NCBI RefSeq assembly: GCF_022763345.1 | Contig: NZ_JALEGS010000093.1 | Location: forward strand, 47,602 to 111,601 | DNA from: Phaeodactylibacter sp. | GTDB lineage: Bacteria > Bacteroidota > Bacteroidia > Chitinophagales > Saprospiraceae | DNA: 64,000 bases | Direction: 5' to 3' | Shown here: piece by piece, positions 42,147 to 51,063 of the stretch | Numbering within the stretch: position 1 is the first letter of the stretch | Layout of the letters: every line of letters starts with the position of its first letter | The notes under the pieces: generated by a model | The model's database searches: none | What the model saw: only the letters and a program-made list of their open reading frames with translations | What the model was told of the DNA's origin: nothing | Program-made: the position numbers and the translations under genes

Positions 42147-44111
42147 ATGAAAACGAAACTACTGGCCCTGCTAGCCCTTTGGGTGCTGGCCCTGCCCCTT
42201 TACGCTCAAACTTCTCTTTCCGGAAAGGTGACCGATGATACTGGTGAGCCGATTATTTTCGGTTCAGTAGCGCTTTATAAAAACGGTGTGCTCATCACCG
42301 GTACGGAAACCGACTTCGATGGCTATTACCACTTTGCCAGTCTTGATCCCGGCACCTACGCCGTCGAAACTTCCTACGTAGGGTATACGAAGCAACGTAT
42401 CGAAAGGGTGCTCGTCTACGCAGGCAAAGCCAATAAGCTGGATATAGAAATGACTGCAGATGCGGTCAACCTGGATGAAGTAGTGGTGACCAGCTATAAA
42501 ATTCCCTTGGTGGAGCAGGACAATTGCACGCAGGGAGCGACAATAGTCAGTGATCAAATAAGAAATTTGCCCACCCGCAACATCAACAGCCTTGCTGCAA
42601 CAACTGCTGGCGTCTCGGGCGCCAAGGCTTCGAATGAATTGAAAATCCGCGGCTCCCGCAGCAATGCCACCGATTATTATGTGGATGGCATCCGGGTGCA
42701 GGGCAATGCCATCCCCGAACAAGCTCCAACGGCTGCCGGCGAAGGCTACGCCGAGATCGTGGAAAACGAGTTTATCGCCGCCGGAACAGAAGCCTTTTCC
42801 ACCTTTTCTATCGACGTAGACAAAGCCGCCTACAGCAACGTCCGCCGGTTTATTACGGCCGGGCAATTGCCTCCCGCTGATGCCGTGCGCACGGAAGAGC
42901 TCATCAATTACTTTGACTATGCCTACCCACTGCCGGAGAGAGGCAATGCTTTCGCCGTAGAGACCGAGCTGGGCCCCTGCCCCTGGCAGGAAGGGCATCA
43001 GCTGCTGCACATTGGTATCAAAGGGTTTGAAGCGAGCCCGGTGGATGCACCCCCTGCCAACCTGGTCTTCCTGATTGATGTTTCCGGCTCTATGGGCAGC
43101 GCAAACAAACTGCCACTTGTCAAGCAGGCCCTGGGATTGCTCACAGAAGAACTGAGGGCACAAGACCGGGTTTCCATCGTCACCTACGCAGGCGGCTTTC
43201 AGGTGGCACTGCTGCCTACCCCCGGTGACCAAAAGGAGCAGATCATGAACGTAGTCAACAAGCTGGGCGCCGGCGGAGGTACAGCCGGAGGCGCTGCTTT
43301 GCACCGCGCGTACGAACTGGCCAGCCAGTACTTTCAGCCCGATGGCAGCAACCGGGTCATCCTGGCGACTGATGGCGATTTCAATGTCGGTATTTCCAGC
43401 CCGGAGGAACTGGAAGCCTTTATTGCTGAAAAGCGGGCCACAGGTATCTACCTCAGCGTGCTGGGCTTTGGTACCGGCAACTACAAAGACGACCGCCTGG
43501 AGATATTAGCCAATAAAGGCAATGGCAACTACGCTTACATTGATGGGATTAAGGAGGCCGAAAAGGTCCTGGTCACTGAAATGGCAGGCACCTTGTTTGC
43601 GATTGCGAAGGATGTGAAGCTGCAGGTGGAGTTTGATTCCAATACCGTGCAAACGTACCGCCTCATCGGTTACGAAAATCGCCTGCTGGCAAAAGAAGAC
43701 TTTGAAGATGATACCAAGGATGCCGGGGAACTGGGAGCCGGGCATACCGTAACCGCCCTGTACGAAATTGTGCCCCAACCGGGTGCGGAAAGCGAACCAT
43801 TAGGCACGCTCCATCTCCGCTACAAAGAGCCGGCCGAGTCCCAGAGCCGCTACCTGAAACACGAATTGCCAGGCGATGTCCAACTGCTTGAACAAACCTC
43901 TGAAAACTTCCGCTTCGCAGCCGCAGTAGCGACTTATGCACATTGTCTGCGGGATTCCAAACATAAAGGGCTGGCTACCCTCAGCCTGGCCCGGGAACTA
44001 GCCGATCAGGCCCGTCAGGATGACCTGGAAAACTACCGGGCAGACTTCGTAGAACTGATCAAACAAACCGAAAACCTGACGGCACAGCTGGCAACGGCCG
44101 GGCAGAAATAA
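42147..44111 (+). CDS. Exported vWA protein with carboxypeptidase-regulatory and TonB-plug-like N-terminus
   Basis: 654 residues. Signal peptide 1-20 (ALPLYAQ). Carboxypeptidase D regulatory-like beta domain ~22-110 (LSGKVTDDTGEPIIFGSVAL), then a short TonB-receptor plug-like segment ~115-190 (LPTRNINSLAATTAGVSGAK, ELKIRGSRSNATDYYVDGIR) without a barrel. Next a YfbK-type vWA N-domain ~205-285 (FSTFSIDVDKAAYSNVRRFI), vWA domain ~290-470 with MIDAS DVSGSMG and ATDGDFN, and a DUF3520-like C-domain. It lies outside the cytoplasm. The plug-like part may dock to an outer-membrane partner. Followed by a second vWA gene 19 nt downstream. Confidence 0.9.
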   Translation: MKTKLLALLALWVLALPLYAQTSLSGKVTDDTGEPIIFGSVALYKNGVLITGTETDFDGYYHFASLDPGTYAVETSYVGYTKQRIERVLVYAGKANKLDIEMTADAVNLDEVVVTSYKIPLVEQDNCTQGATIVSDQIRNLPTRNINSLAATTAGVSGAKASNELKIRGSRSNATDYYVDGIRVQGNAIPEQAPTAAGEGYAEIVENEFIAAGTEAFSTFSIDVDKAAYSNVRRFITAGQLPPADAVRTEELINYFDYAYPLPERGNAFAVETELGPCPWQEGHQLLHIGIKGFEASPVDAPPANLVFLIDVSGSMGSANKLPLVKQALGLLTEELRAQDRVSIVTYAGGFQVALLPTPGDQKEQIMNVVNKLGAGGGTAGGAALHRAYELASQYFQPDGSNRVILATDGDFNVGISSPEELEAFIAEKRATGIYLSVLGFGTGNYKDDRLEILANKGNGNYAYIDGIKEAEKVLVTEMAGTLFAIAKDVKLQVEFDSNTVQTYRLIGYENRLLAKEDFEDDTKDAGELGAGHTVTALYEIVPQPGAESEPLGTLHLRYKEPAESQSRYLKHELPGDVQLLEQTSENFRFAAAVATYAHCLRDSKHKGLATLSLARELADQARQDDLENYRADFVELIKQTENLTAQLATAGQK

Positions 44112-44130
44112 ACCTCCTACTCCAAAATTA

Positions 44131-45468
44131 ATGGCTATGAAAAAGATGACTTTGAACCTTGCATTACTGCTTTTTGCCCTGGCTCACTTCACCACTGCCG
44201 GCAACGCTGAGCAGGCAACTCAGCCCATGGACACCCTGCCCCTTTCCAGCTGGGCGGCTCCGCCATTCATGGAGGCCTGGCAGGCTACCCTTAAAAATGA
44301 TTTTCAGGCTTACGAAAAGTACTGGCAATTGAATTACGCCCGGCCATTTCCGGTGAAGGTCCTGAACAAGCAAGGGCAGCCTGTAGCCAATGCTCAGGTG
44401 CGCCTCAATGATGAGGATGGGGCAACCCTGTGGAGTAGTTGGTCCAACCTAAATGGAACCGCTGTGCTATGGAGCAAAGGCACCGGAGCGGCTAAGCAAC
44501 TGGTGGTCAGTCTGGGCAACCGGGAAATGGCCGTAGCGATTGATGGCAATTTCTCTTCCGGAGAAACGGCAACACTGGTTTTGGACGTGCCCTGCCAGGA
44601 ACTTAAGGGAGCGGACATCCGCTTTTTGCTGGATGCTACCCATTCCATGCGGGATGAGTTCGAGGGGCTGTTGAATTCACTCACCGCTCAGGAGCATCCC
44701 ATCTATCTTGCCAGAGATGCAGGCGAGCGCTTCCTCATTCAGGATATCAGTAGCGGGTCAGCCCCGGCATTCACCATCCAGGCAGCTGGCGGCGGCCCCG
44801 ATGAGGAAGCTATGGATACGCTCTTGCTCTCCGCTTTGGCACATGCGGATTGGGATACTGCTGCCCCCGCCCGGGTGCTCGTCTACCTCACGGATGCAAA
44901 ACCTGCCCGGACGCCTGAGGCGGCAGAAAGAATGCGCCGTGCCATTCAGCGGGCTGCGCAGAAGGGAGTCGCTTTGTGGCCCATTGCCTGTAGCGGATTG
45001 GATGCAGAGGGAGAGTACCTCCTGCAAAGTATGGCTCTGCAAACTGGTGGGCAGTACGCCTGGCTGGAAGATACTCCGGGCAGTACTGAGCTGCACCGCC
45101 GGCCTATCTTGTCAGGTAATGCCGTGCCCTCGGATTTGAGCACCTGGCTACAAACACAAACTAACAAGATCGACGATTTCTACAGTTGTACCTCAGATCA
45201 GCCGGAGGCACCGGCCGCTGCTCAGGCAGCACCGGTTGCTTTCGGTTGTTTTCCGAATCCGGCGCGGACGGAGGTTACGCTTAAAGTGCCTGCTTTCGCT
45301 GAGCATATCACCCTGTATAACGCTGCCGGTCAGCCGGTCAGGGACTGGAAAGCGGTTGAGATGGGGGAGACCACCTTTAGCGTCGCCCAATTGCCCGCAG
45401 GCTCCTACCGCCTGGAGGCTGCCGCCGGATCGGACCGCTGGGGGGCTAGCCTTTTGGTGGTGCGGTAA
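44131..45468 (+). CDS. Secreted vWA protein with type IX secretion C-terminal sorting domain
   Basis: 445 residues (start may be Met at 44137). Signal peptide 1-25 (ALAHFTTAGNA). Beta domain ~65-145 (KVLNKQGQPVANAQVRLNDE), vWA domain ~155-345 with the MIDAS variant FLLDATHSMRDEF (DxTxS), then a C-terminal type A sorting domain from ~370: FGCFPNPARTEVTLKVPAF, ITLYNAAGQPVRDW, LPAGSYRLEA. The T9SS domain directs it across the outer membrane and usually to surface attachment. Cotranscribed with the vWA/plug protein; together they could form a surface adhesion or assembly unit. Partner identity unknown. Confidence 0.9.
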   Translation: MAMKKMTLNLALLLFALAHFTTAGNAEQATQPMDTLPLSSWAAPPFMEAWQATLKNDFQAYEKYWQLNYARPFPVKVLNKQGQPVANAQVRLNDEDGATLWSSWSNLNGTAVLWSKGTGAAKQLVVSLGNREMAVAIDGNFSSGETATLVLDVPCQELKGADIRFLLDATHSMRDEFEGLLNSLTAQEHPIYLARDAGERFLIQDISSGSAPAFTIQAAGGGPDEEAMDTLLLSALAHADWDTAAPARVLVYLTDAKPARTPEAAERMRRAIQRAAQKGVALWPIACSGLDAEGEYLLQSMALQTGGQYAWLEDTPGSTELHRRPILSGNAVPSDLSTWLQTQTNKIDDFYSCTSDQPEAPAAAQAAPVAFGCFPNPARTEVTLKVPAFAEHITLYNAAGQPVRDWKAVEMGETTFSVAQLPAGSYRLEAAAGSDRWGASLLVVR

Positions 45469-45522
45469 TTCACAAAGGGACTTTTTCAGCTTGCAATCCT
45501 GGGAAGATTCGCAAGAGCGAAA

Positions 45523-45690
45523 CTAGTACACTGTGTAATAAATTTTTAAGCATTTTGAAGGGCTCTTTTTCCCTCACTCATCGTTGCGTGCTCGCCTTCG
45601 TAGCTTAGGCTACGAGACTCCGCAGCGCCTTGATTGAGGAAAAAATACCCTCGTTCAAAATACTCACTAACTTAATACACAGTGTACTAG
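45523..45690. repeat. 168-bp palindromic element with 15-bp perfect terminal inverted repeats
   Basis: CTAGTACACTGTGTA (45523-45537) and TACACAGTGTACTAG (45676-45690) are exact complements. The interior also pairs (CATTTTGAA near 45551 with TTCAAAATA near 45655), and the exact centre is CGTAGC-TTAG-GCTACG (45599-45614). No transposase. CTAG at both ends could be part of the repeat or a duplicated target. The rest of the 45,469-45,862 gap shows no gene. Confidence 0.75.
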
Positions 45691-45862
45691 TGTTTGGTTT
45701 TATTTGTACATAAGGGCATTGGTGTCAGATAATTTTATTAAATTCACCAGTGACAATTGGAAATTTGACAAAAGCCCCGTTTTGCCATTGACCTGATGTT
45801 GCAACTGGTATGCTGAGCTTTTGGCAATAAGCCATACCTAGTTTTTAACAAGTCCCCCAGTT

Positions 45863-47197
45863 ATGTCCTCAAAACCAAAAATCCTGCTCGTTGCCCCTAC
45901 CGCACTGGATTATCAGGGCAACCCCATCAAGCAAAAAAAACTACATCTTCCAGCACTGACTTTACCTATGCTTGCGGCCATTACGCCTGAGGATGAAGCC
46001 GATGTTACGCTGGTATCTGAAACCTCCGAAGATATTCCGTTTGGGGAACACTGGGACCTGGTCGGCCTGACAGGTATGGGCTCCGGTCTGGCGCGGGCTT
46101 ACGAGATTGCGGATCAATTTCGGGAAAAAAAGGTGCCTGTGGTGATTGGAGGAATTGCAGCAAGCCTGTGCGAACAGGAATGGACGCTGAAGCACGCCGA
46201 TGCACTGGTGATAGGCGAAGCAGAGGAAGTCTGGCCAGAGGTTATTGCCGATTTTAAAGCCAACCGGTTGAAGCCCGTCTACCGGATGGAGCGTACACCA
46301 GATATCAACACCCTGCCATTGCCCCGTTACGACATGATGAATGCCCGTAAACTGGGGATGTGGAGGCCGGTTCAAGCGACCCGGGGATGCCCTTTCCCCT
46401 GTAGTTTTTGCTCCATCCAAACCTTTTTTGGCCGGCGGTACCGGAAACGCCCTGTAGATCAGGTCATCCGGGATGTCCGGGAAGCTAAGCGGTCGGGCAG
46501 CCGGTATATCGTTTTTATTGATGACAATATCGGCGTGGACTGGGACTATGCGGCGGAGTTGTGGGCTGCGCTCATTCCTGAGAAAATCATTTGGATGAGC
46601 CAATGCAGCATTCAAATCACAGACCGGCCGGAAATGCTGAAACTGGCCTACCGCAGTGGTTGCCGGCTGTTGTCCATAGGCGTGGAGACCACCAATCAGG
46701 ATAGCCTGATGACCGTAGGTAAAGACTTCAACCATCCCAGCAAGTACAAGGAACAGATCCGACGGATGCGGAAGTTTGGTATTGATATTTCCACCGAGAT
46801 GATCATTGGAATGGATGCAGATAAGCACGCCACTTTTAATTCGACCTACGACTTTATCGTCGACAACAAAATCGCCGTGCCACGGGTCCACATTCTCACT
46901 CCGGTGCCAGGTACTCAGCTTTACAAGGAAATGGAGGCTGAGAACCGGCTGATTAGCAAAGATATTGGAAAGTTCAGCGGAGGAAAGGTGGTCTTCCACC
47001 CGAAGCACATCACTGCTGAAGCCCTGCAGGACAATTACTGGAAGCTATACGAAAAGCTGTACACCCCCAGGAATATATTCCGCCGCCTAAGCGGTAGCCC
47101 GATGAATTTGAGCCCTTACATGCGCTTGTTCCTTACCGGGGTAAATCTGCATTACCGGGGGCACATCAAGAATCGCATTACACCAGGAATCGTTTGA
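45863..47197 (+). CDS. B12-binding-domain radical SAM enzyme 1
   Basis: 444 residues. N-terminal Rossmann-type cobalamin-binding-like domain ~5-140 (PKILLVAPTALDYQG, LVGLTGMGSGLARAYEIADQ, VIGGIAASLCEQEWTL) without the DxHxxG His, then the radical SAM barrel with Cys176, Cys180, Cys183 (GCPFPCSFCS). FIDDNIGVDWDYA and LSIGVETTNQDSL are BchE/HpnJ-type motifs. These enzymes cleave SAM at a 4Fe-4S cluster; with cobalamin they often methylate unactivated carbon or rearrange lipids and pigments. First of two tandem genes, 39 nt apart. Substrate unknown; the neighbouring lipid-type enzymes suggest acyl chains or amines. Confidence 0.9.
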   Translation: MSSKPKILLVAPTALDYQGNPIKQKKLHLPALTLPMLAAITPEDEADVTLVSETSEDIPFGEHWDLVGLTGMGSGLARAYEIADQFREKKVPVVIGGIAASLCEQEWTLKHADALVIGEAEEVWPEVIADFKANRLKPVYRMERTPDINTLPLPRYDMMNARKLGMWRPVQATRGCPFPCSFCSIQTFFGRRYRKRPVDQVIRDVREAKRSGSRYIVFIDDNIGVDWDYAAELWAALIPEKIIWMSQCSIQITDRPEMLKLAYRSGCRLLSIGVETTNQDSLMTVGKDFNHPSKYKEQIRRMRKFGIDISTEMIIGMDADKHATFNSTYDFIVDNKIAVPRVHILTPVPGTQLYKEMEAENRLISKDIGKFSGGKVVFHPKHITAEALQDNYWKLYEKLYTPRNIFRRLSGSPMNLSPYMRLFLTGVNLHYRGHIKNRITPGIV

Positions 47198-47236
47198 CCC
47201 TGATTTATTTGAATAACACCCAAAACCTATACCCCT

Positions 47237-48763
47237 ATGAAAATTCTCCTCGTTCGCCCGCCTGTCCCCAAACATACTATTGGATTGAAGAATGTAATGA
47301 TTTGTGAGCCATTGGAACTCGAATACGTTGCTGCCGGCCTGGAAGGCCATGACGTGCAAATCATGGATATGATCCTTGAAAAGGGTTTCACAAAACGGCT
47401 CAGGTCATTTTCGCCGGATGTCATTTGCACGAGTTGCTACATTTCCGGGGTGAATGAGGTGATCAAGCTTTGCCGGAAGGCGAAAATCTGGAATCGCGAA
47501 GTCAAAACCATTGTTGGGGGCGTACACGCTTCCCGCTGTGCGGAAGATTTCGCTGATCCGGCTATAGACTGCATCGTTCTGGGAGACGGCACTTCTCAGA
47601 TATCCACTATCGTAGAAGCCCTGGGGGAGGATAAAGCCCTGTTATCTGTACCAGGGCTGGCTTTGCCTGTTGGACCTAATAAGGTACTGAAGACTAAGGG
47701 CAAAGCCTACATGCCCAACGCAGATACCCTGCCACTTCCAAGGCGTGACCTTGTCGCACATTTGCAGCATAGGTATTACTATATTTTTCACCGGCCTGTT
47801 GCCACCATGAAGACGGCCTGGGGCTGTTGGTACAAGTGCAACTTTTGCTTTACCTGGCGTATCACAGACGGGCACCCTTACGCCCGAAGCCCGGAATCCA
47901 TTGTGGAAGAGCTCGAGCAGATTGAGGCAGAGGATGTCTATATTGTGGATGATATCTTTCTGATCAAGTCCTCCCGCCTGAACAAGCTGGCAGCGCTGAT
48001 CAGGGAGCGGGGCATAAAAAAGAAGTATTTGGTGTATGCCCGCGCTGATTATATTGCGGAAAACGAAGATGTAATCGCAGATTGGGCAGAACTCGGGCTG
48101 TCTGCTGTCTTCATTGGCCTGGAGGCCACGACAAATCCGGAATTGGATTCGATGGACAAAGAATGCTCCGTTGACCTGAACGAAAAGTCAATCGCAGTAT
48201 GCCGAAAGTACGGCGTTGATGTCTACGGGTCGCTTATACCTGGCCCGGACTATACCGAGCAGGAATGGAAAAACCTGTTTGCATTTATTGAGCGCAATAA
48301 GTTGTATTACGTCAACATTTCCCCACTTACCCCAATGCCCGGCACGTTGATTTGGGATTTGTATAAGGACCGGATTACGGTACCCAGAGAGGCGCATGGG
48401 CTCTGGGACTTGTCGCATATGCTGATTGAAACCAAGATGCCGCTAAAGCAGTATTACCGGTGGCTGCTGAAAACGTATATGCGGACGATGCTTGATATCA
48501 GCCGGGCAGACCGGTACGCGCTTCGCACCCGTCCTCCGGTATGGTCCTTCCGTTACTTCCGGATTTGGAAAGGTATGATTAAGATTATGTTCCAGTTCCT
48601 GACTGCGCACCGGCACCATACCCCCCGTGAGCTGGCGAAAGCCATGTACAAGGGCGAACCTGTGCCAGGGCTGGATTACCGGGATTGGGCATCAATAGCT
48701 TCAACCCTTGAAACAGAGGAATGGACCGTGCAGGAAAAAGTACAGAATGCGGCCTTCAGTTGA
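47237..48763 (+). CDS. B12-binding-domain radical SAM enzyme 2
   Basis: 508 residues. Cobalamin-binding-like domain ~1-140 (KILLVRPPVPKHTIG, SFSPDVICTSCYISGVNEVI, TIVGGVHASRCAEDF), radical SAM cluster Cys197, Cys201, Cys204 (GCWYKCNFCFTW), YIVDDIFLIKSSRL, VFIGLEATTNPELDSM, and a long C-terminal helical extension (~400-508). About the same architecture as the upstream gene but distinct in sequence. Sequential action of two such enzymes is known in pigment and lipid pathways. Convergent with the acyltransferase gene whose stop lies 41 nt beyond. Confidence 0.9.
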   Translation: MKILLVRPPVPKHTIGLKNVMICEPLELEYVAAGLEGHDVQIMDMILEKGFTKRLRSFSPDVICTSCYISGVNEVIKLCRKAKIWNREVKTIVGGVHASRCAEDFADPAIDCIVLGDGTSQISTIVEALGEDKALLSVPGLALPVGPNKVLKTKGKAYMPNADTLPLPRRDLVAHLQHRYYYIFHRPVATMKTAWGCWYKCNFCFTWRITDGHPYARSPESIVEELEQIEAEDVYIVDDIFLIKSSRLNKLAALIRERGIKKKYLVYARADYIAENEDVIADWAELGLSAVFIGLEATTNPELDSMDKECSVDLNEKSIAVCRKYGVDVYGSLIPGPDYTEQEWKNLFAFIERNKLYYVNISPLTPMPGTLIWDLYKDRITVPREAHGLWDLSHMLIETKMPLKQYYRWLLKTYMRTMLDISRADRYALRTRPPVWSFRYFRIWKGMIKIMFQFLTAHRHHTPRELAKAMYKGEPVPGLDYRDWASIASTLETEEWTVQEKVQNAAFS

Positions 48764-48803
48764 TGCAGCCAAGGTGCTGTAAACTGTGAACAAGCAACAC
48801 CGT

Positions 48804-49922
48804 CTAAATGGGCTTGGCAAAAACTTTATACGTCTTCGCTGGCTTCCCACCTATGTTTCGGATAATGCGGTTCATCATCAGGTTGTTGCCCATGACATAG
48901 CCGGCTTCGGTCCATTTGATTCCGGCTTCGGTGAAGAACCGGGACGTTCTTGCGTAAAAACACCAGTCAATACCCATGCGCCGGAAAGCAGGCAAAACAC
49001 CCAGGATGAGCAAGCGGGCACCGTTGATTTGGGGCTTGGCCAGGAGTTTGGCCCATCCGAAGGGAAAAAGCCTGCCCTCCGGGATTTTCCTAAGGATCTG
49101 ATTGACATCAGGTACGGTGACCATATAACCGATGAGTTGTCCGTCTTTTTCTGCCAGAAGTACATTTTCCTTTTGCACGATTTTCCGAAGGTCATTCGCT
49201 AAAAATCTAAATTCTGCTACCGTAAGCGGCACAAATCCCCAGTGCCCTTCATTGGCTGCATTATACACCTGGCGCAGCTGCTCCATTTCTTCACCAAAGT
49301 GGCTGAAGTTGACAGGGCGGATCCGGATATTGTGGCGCTTGAGCCGGGCCTCTATAGTCTGAGCCCGCTTCATGAAATCCGCGGGCAGGTCTACTTGCTC
49401 AAAACGGTAGGCATGCAATTCCATCTGCTCTGTCATTCCGTTGTTGTTGAGTAGGGACTCATAGTAAGGCCTATTGTAAGGCATTTGCACAACAGGTGGT
49501 TGTTCAAAACCTGCGGTGAGTATGCCTACAGCATGGTTGGTGGTAAAATTTTCCGGGCCCATGATCCCTGTCATGCCCTGGCTGGCCAGCCATTTGCCAG
49601 CTGCATGGAGCAAGGCATCGCAAACCGCCTGATCGTCGACCGCATCAAAGAACCCGAAAAAGCCAGTTCTATCCTGATACCGTTCCAGGTGCTTGGTGTT
49701 GTAAATAGCTGCAACCCTGCCAGCCATCTGCGTACCGTTATAAGCCAGGAAATAAGCCGCCCGGGAGTGCCTGAAGAAGGGGTTCTTAGGGCCCAGAAAG
49801 TTGCGTTCGGACCAGTTGAGCTCAGGGATATAGTTGGGGTCGCCCTGGTACAGTTTGTGGCGAAAGCGAATGAACGCTCTAATCTGCCGGGGACTAATGG
49901 CCTGTTCAATGCGAATACTCAT
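48804..49922 (-). CDS. YghO-type GNAT-fold N-acyltransferase (bacterial ceramide-synthase-like)
   Basis: 372 residues from ATG at 49922. A longer frame to 50108 lies inside the next gene and is rejected, because this ATG overlaps the upstream stop by 4 nt. Motifs: FIRFRHKLYQGDPNYIP, HSRAAYFLAYNGTQMAGRVA, FFGFFDAVDDQAVCDALLHA, GIMGPENFTTNHAVGIL, VQMPYNRPYYESLLNNNG, and the CoA-site strand ARLLILGVLPAFRRMGIDWC. This is the family of E. coli YghO, to which, from memory, the bacterial ceramide synthases belong; they N-acylate long-chain amines. Cytoplasmic or membrane-associated. Lies next to an amine-producing fusion enzyme. Confidence 0.82.
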   Translation of the reverse strand: MSIRIEQAISPRQIRAFIRFRHKLYQGDPNYIPELNWSERNFLGPKNPFFRHSRAAYFLAYNGTQMAGRVAAIYNTKHLERYQDRTGFFGFFDAVDDQAVCDALLHAAGKWLASQGMTGIMGPENFTTNHAVGILTAGFEQPPVVQMPYNRPYYESLLNNNGMTEQMELHAYRFEQVDLPADFMKRAQTIEARLKRHNIRIRPVNFSHFGEEMEQLRQVYNAANEGHWGFVPLTVAEFRFLANDLRKIVQKENVLLAEKDGQLIGYMVTVPDVNQILRKIPEGRLFPFGWAKLLAKPQINGARLLILGVLPAFRRMGIDWCFYARTSRFFTEAGIKWTEAGYVMGNNLMMNRIIRNIGGKPAKTYKVFAKPI

Positions 49923-50980
49923 AAGCCTTTTTTGAATACATGAACTTCCGGGAATACAGCCCGGTAGCCAATTAGCGGCTTTAGTTGGCGTAGCATCCAT
50001 CTGATAGCCGGGCGGCGGTGGTACAAAAACATCTGTTTGGGGATTAGGGCTCCTCCGAGGCGCATTTTGGGTATTTCTGCCGTCTGCCCCAAATCCAGTT
50101 GGGTGCATTTTTGCTCCAGAGCTATCCTCAAAATACCAAAAAGGTTATTGAAGTAGCTGTCGTAAAGCTCCAATTGGTCATAGTTCATACCACCAAAAAA
50201 GAAATAACAGCAGTGCGCTTCCCGGCAGGTGATGGACCAGCAAAGCATTGTAGAGCGTTCCCGCCGCTCAGGATCAGCGTCAGGCGAGCTGCTTGTTGTG
50301 GGAATAGGCAAATAATAGGTAGTCAGCTGAAAGGCCGGAGGCAGGCTTTTAAAGAATGCTTCCGTCAGGGTCTCCAGCCGGGAGGGCGTCCGTTTCAGTA
50401 TAGCCAGGTATAGTTGGTAATGCCTGGCAGAAAACGCATCGCAATTTGTCGTGACCTGCTCCACCTGGTCAAACCTGGCCGTAATCCGTTTAAGCCGGCG
50501 CCGGTAAGATGACCGCAGGCTTCGCTGGTAGTCTGCCCAGCTTGACTGCCTGAGGTCCAGGATTAAGTTTGGTAAAATCGGCATCGAAATACCTGGGGCT
50601 ACCCTCAGCTCCGGCGCAAGGTTGACGCCCAGCAGAAGCCCGCGCTCTACAGCTAAAAGCCGTTGTATAATATCGGCAGCAAACCGGGGCGCTCCTGTCA
50701 CTCCGGGCGCAGATACGGAAGCCGGCAAGCCAATGACCTGCATTTTGACCGGGCTTTTGAGGCTCGAGAAAGTGAACAGGTCGATCTGTAAAGTATATAC
50801 TACAGCGGCGGCTCTAAGAGTAGCCCCCTCATAGAGCAGGTAGTATCGCTGCCGGCAGGCATTGAACTTTTCGCAGTGGCCGAGGAACACCTTTTTCTGA
50901 AAATAAGAAGTAGCAAGCCGGTCCCAGTCGTTAGGCAAATCCGCTACCTTAGTCGTTTTGACAAGCTCCGAAGTTGGCAT
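49919..50980 (-). CDS. FemAB/CelD-type GNAT acyltransferase
   Basis: 353 residues from Met at 50980. The frame extends to a Met at 51058, but that would leave 5 nt to the divergent gene's ATG; starting here leaves 83 nt for two promoters (Met at 51046 is also possible). Single acetyltransferase-6-type fold: FLGHCEKFNACRQRYYLLYE, WADYQRSLRSSYRRRLKRIT (basic helix before the acyl site), YFFFGGMNYDQLELYDSYFN, LDLGQTAEIPKMRLGGAL. Such proteins transfer acyl or aminoacyl groups to amines in capsule, lipid or peptide synthesis. Coupled by a 4-nt overlap to the YghO-type gene. Confidence 0.78.
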   Translation of the reverse strand: MPTSELVKTTKVADLPNDWDRLATSYFQKKVFLGHCEKFNACRQRYYLLYEGATLRAAAVVYTLQIDLFTFSSLKSPVKMQVIGLPASVSAPGVTGAPRFAADIIQRLLAVERGLLLGVNLAPELRVAPGISMPILPNLILDLRQSSWADYQRSLRSSYRRRLKRITARFDQVEQVTTNCDAFSARHYQLYLAILKRTPSRLETLTEAFFKSLPPAFQLTTYYLPIPTTSSSPDADPERRERSTMLCWSITCREAHCCYFFFGGMNYDQLELYDSYFNNLFGILRIALEQKCTQLDLGQTAEIPKMRLGGALIPKQMFLYHRRPAIRWMLRQLKPLIGYRAVFPEVHVFKKGL

Positions 50981-51063
50981 GTGTCCTTGAATTCTGTACC
51001 CGGAAGATAGGAAGATATTTTCAGGAATCGTTATCTTGTTGTTCATCCTGAACCCCAATAGTT

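Noticed and set aside
42264..43304. Antisense frame over the vWA gene
   Set aside because: No recognisable domain; sense strand clearly coding.
45962..47008. Long antisense frame over radical SAM gene 1
   Set aside because: Composition typical of antisense translation; the sense gene has catalytic motifs.
49923..50108. Upstream extension of the YghO-type acyltransferase
   Set aside because: It lies inside the neighbouring gene, lacks domain similarity, and the 4-nt overlap start is better.
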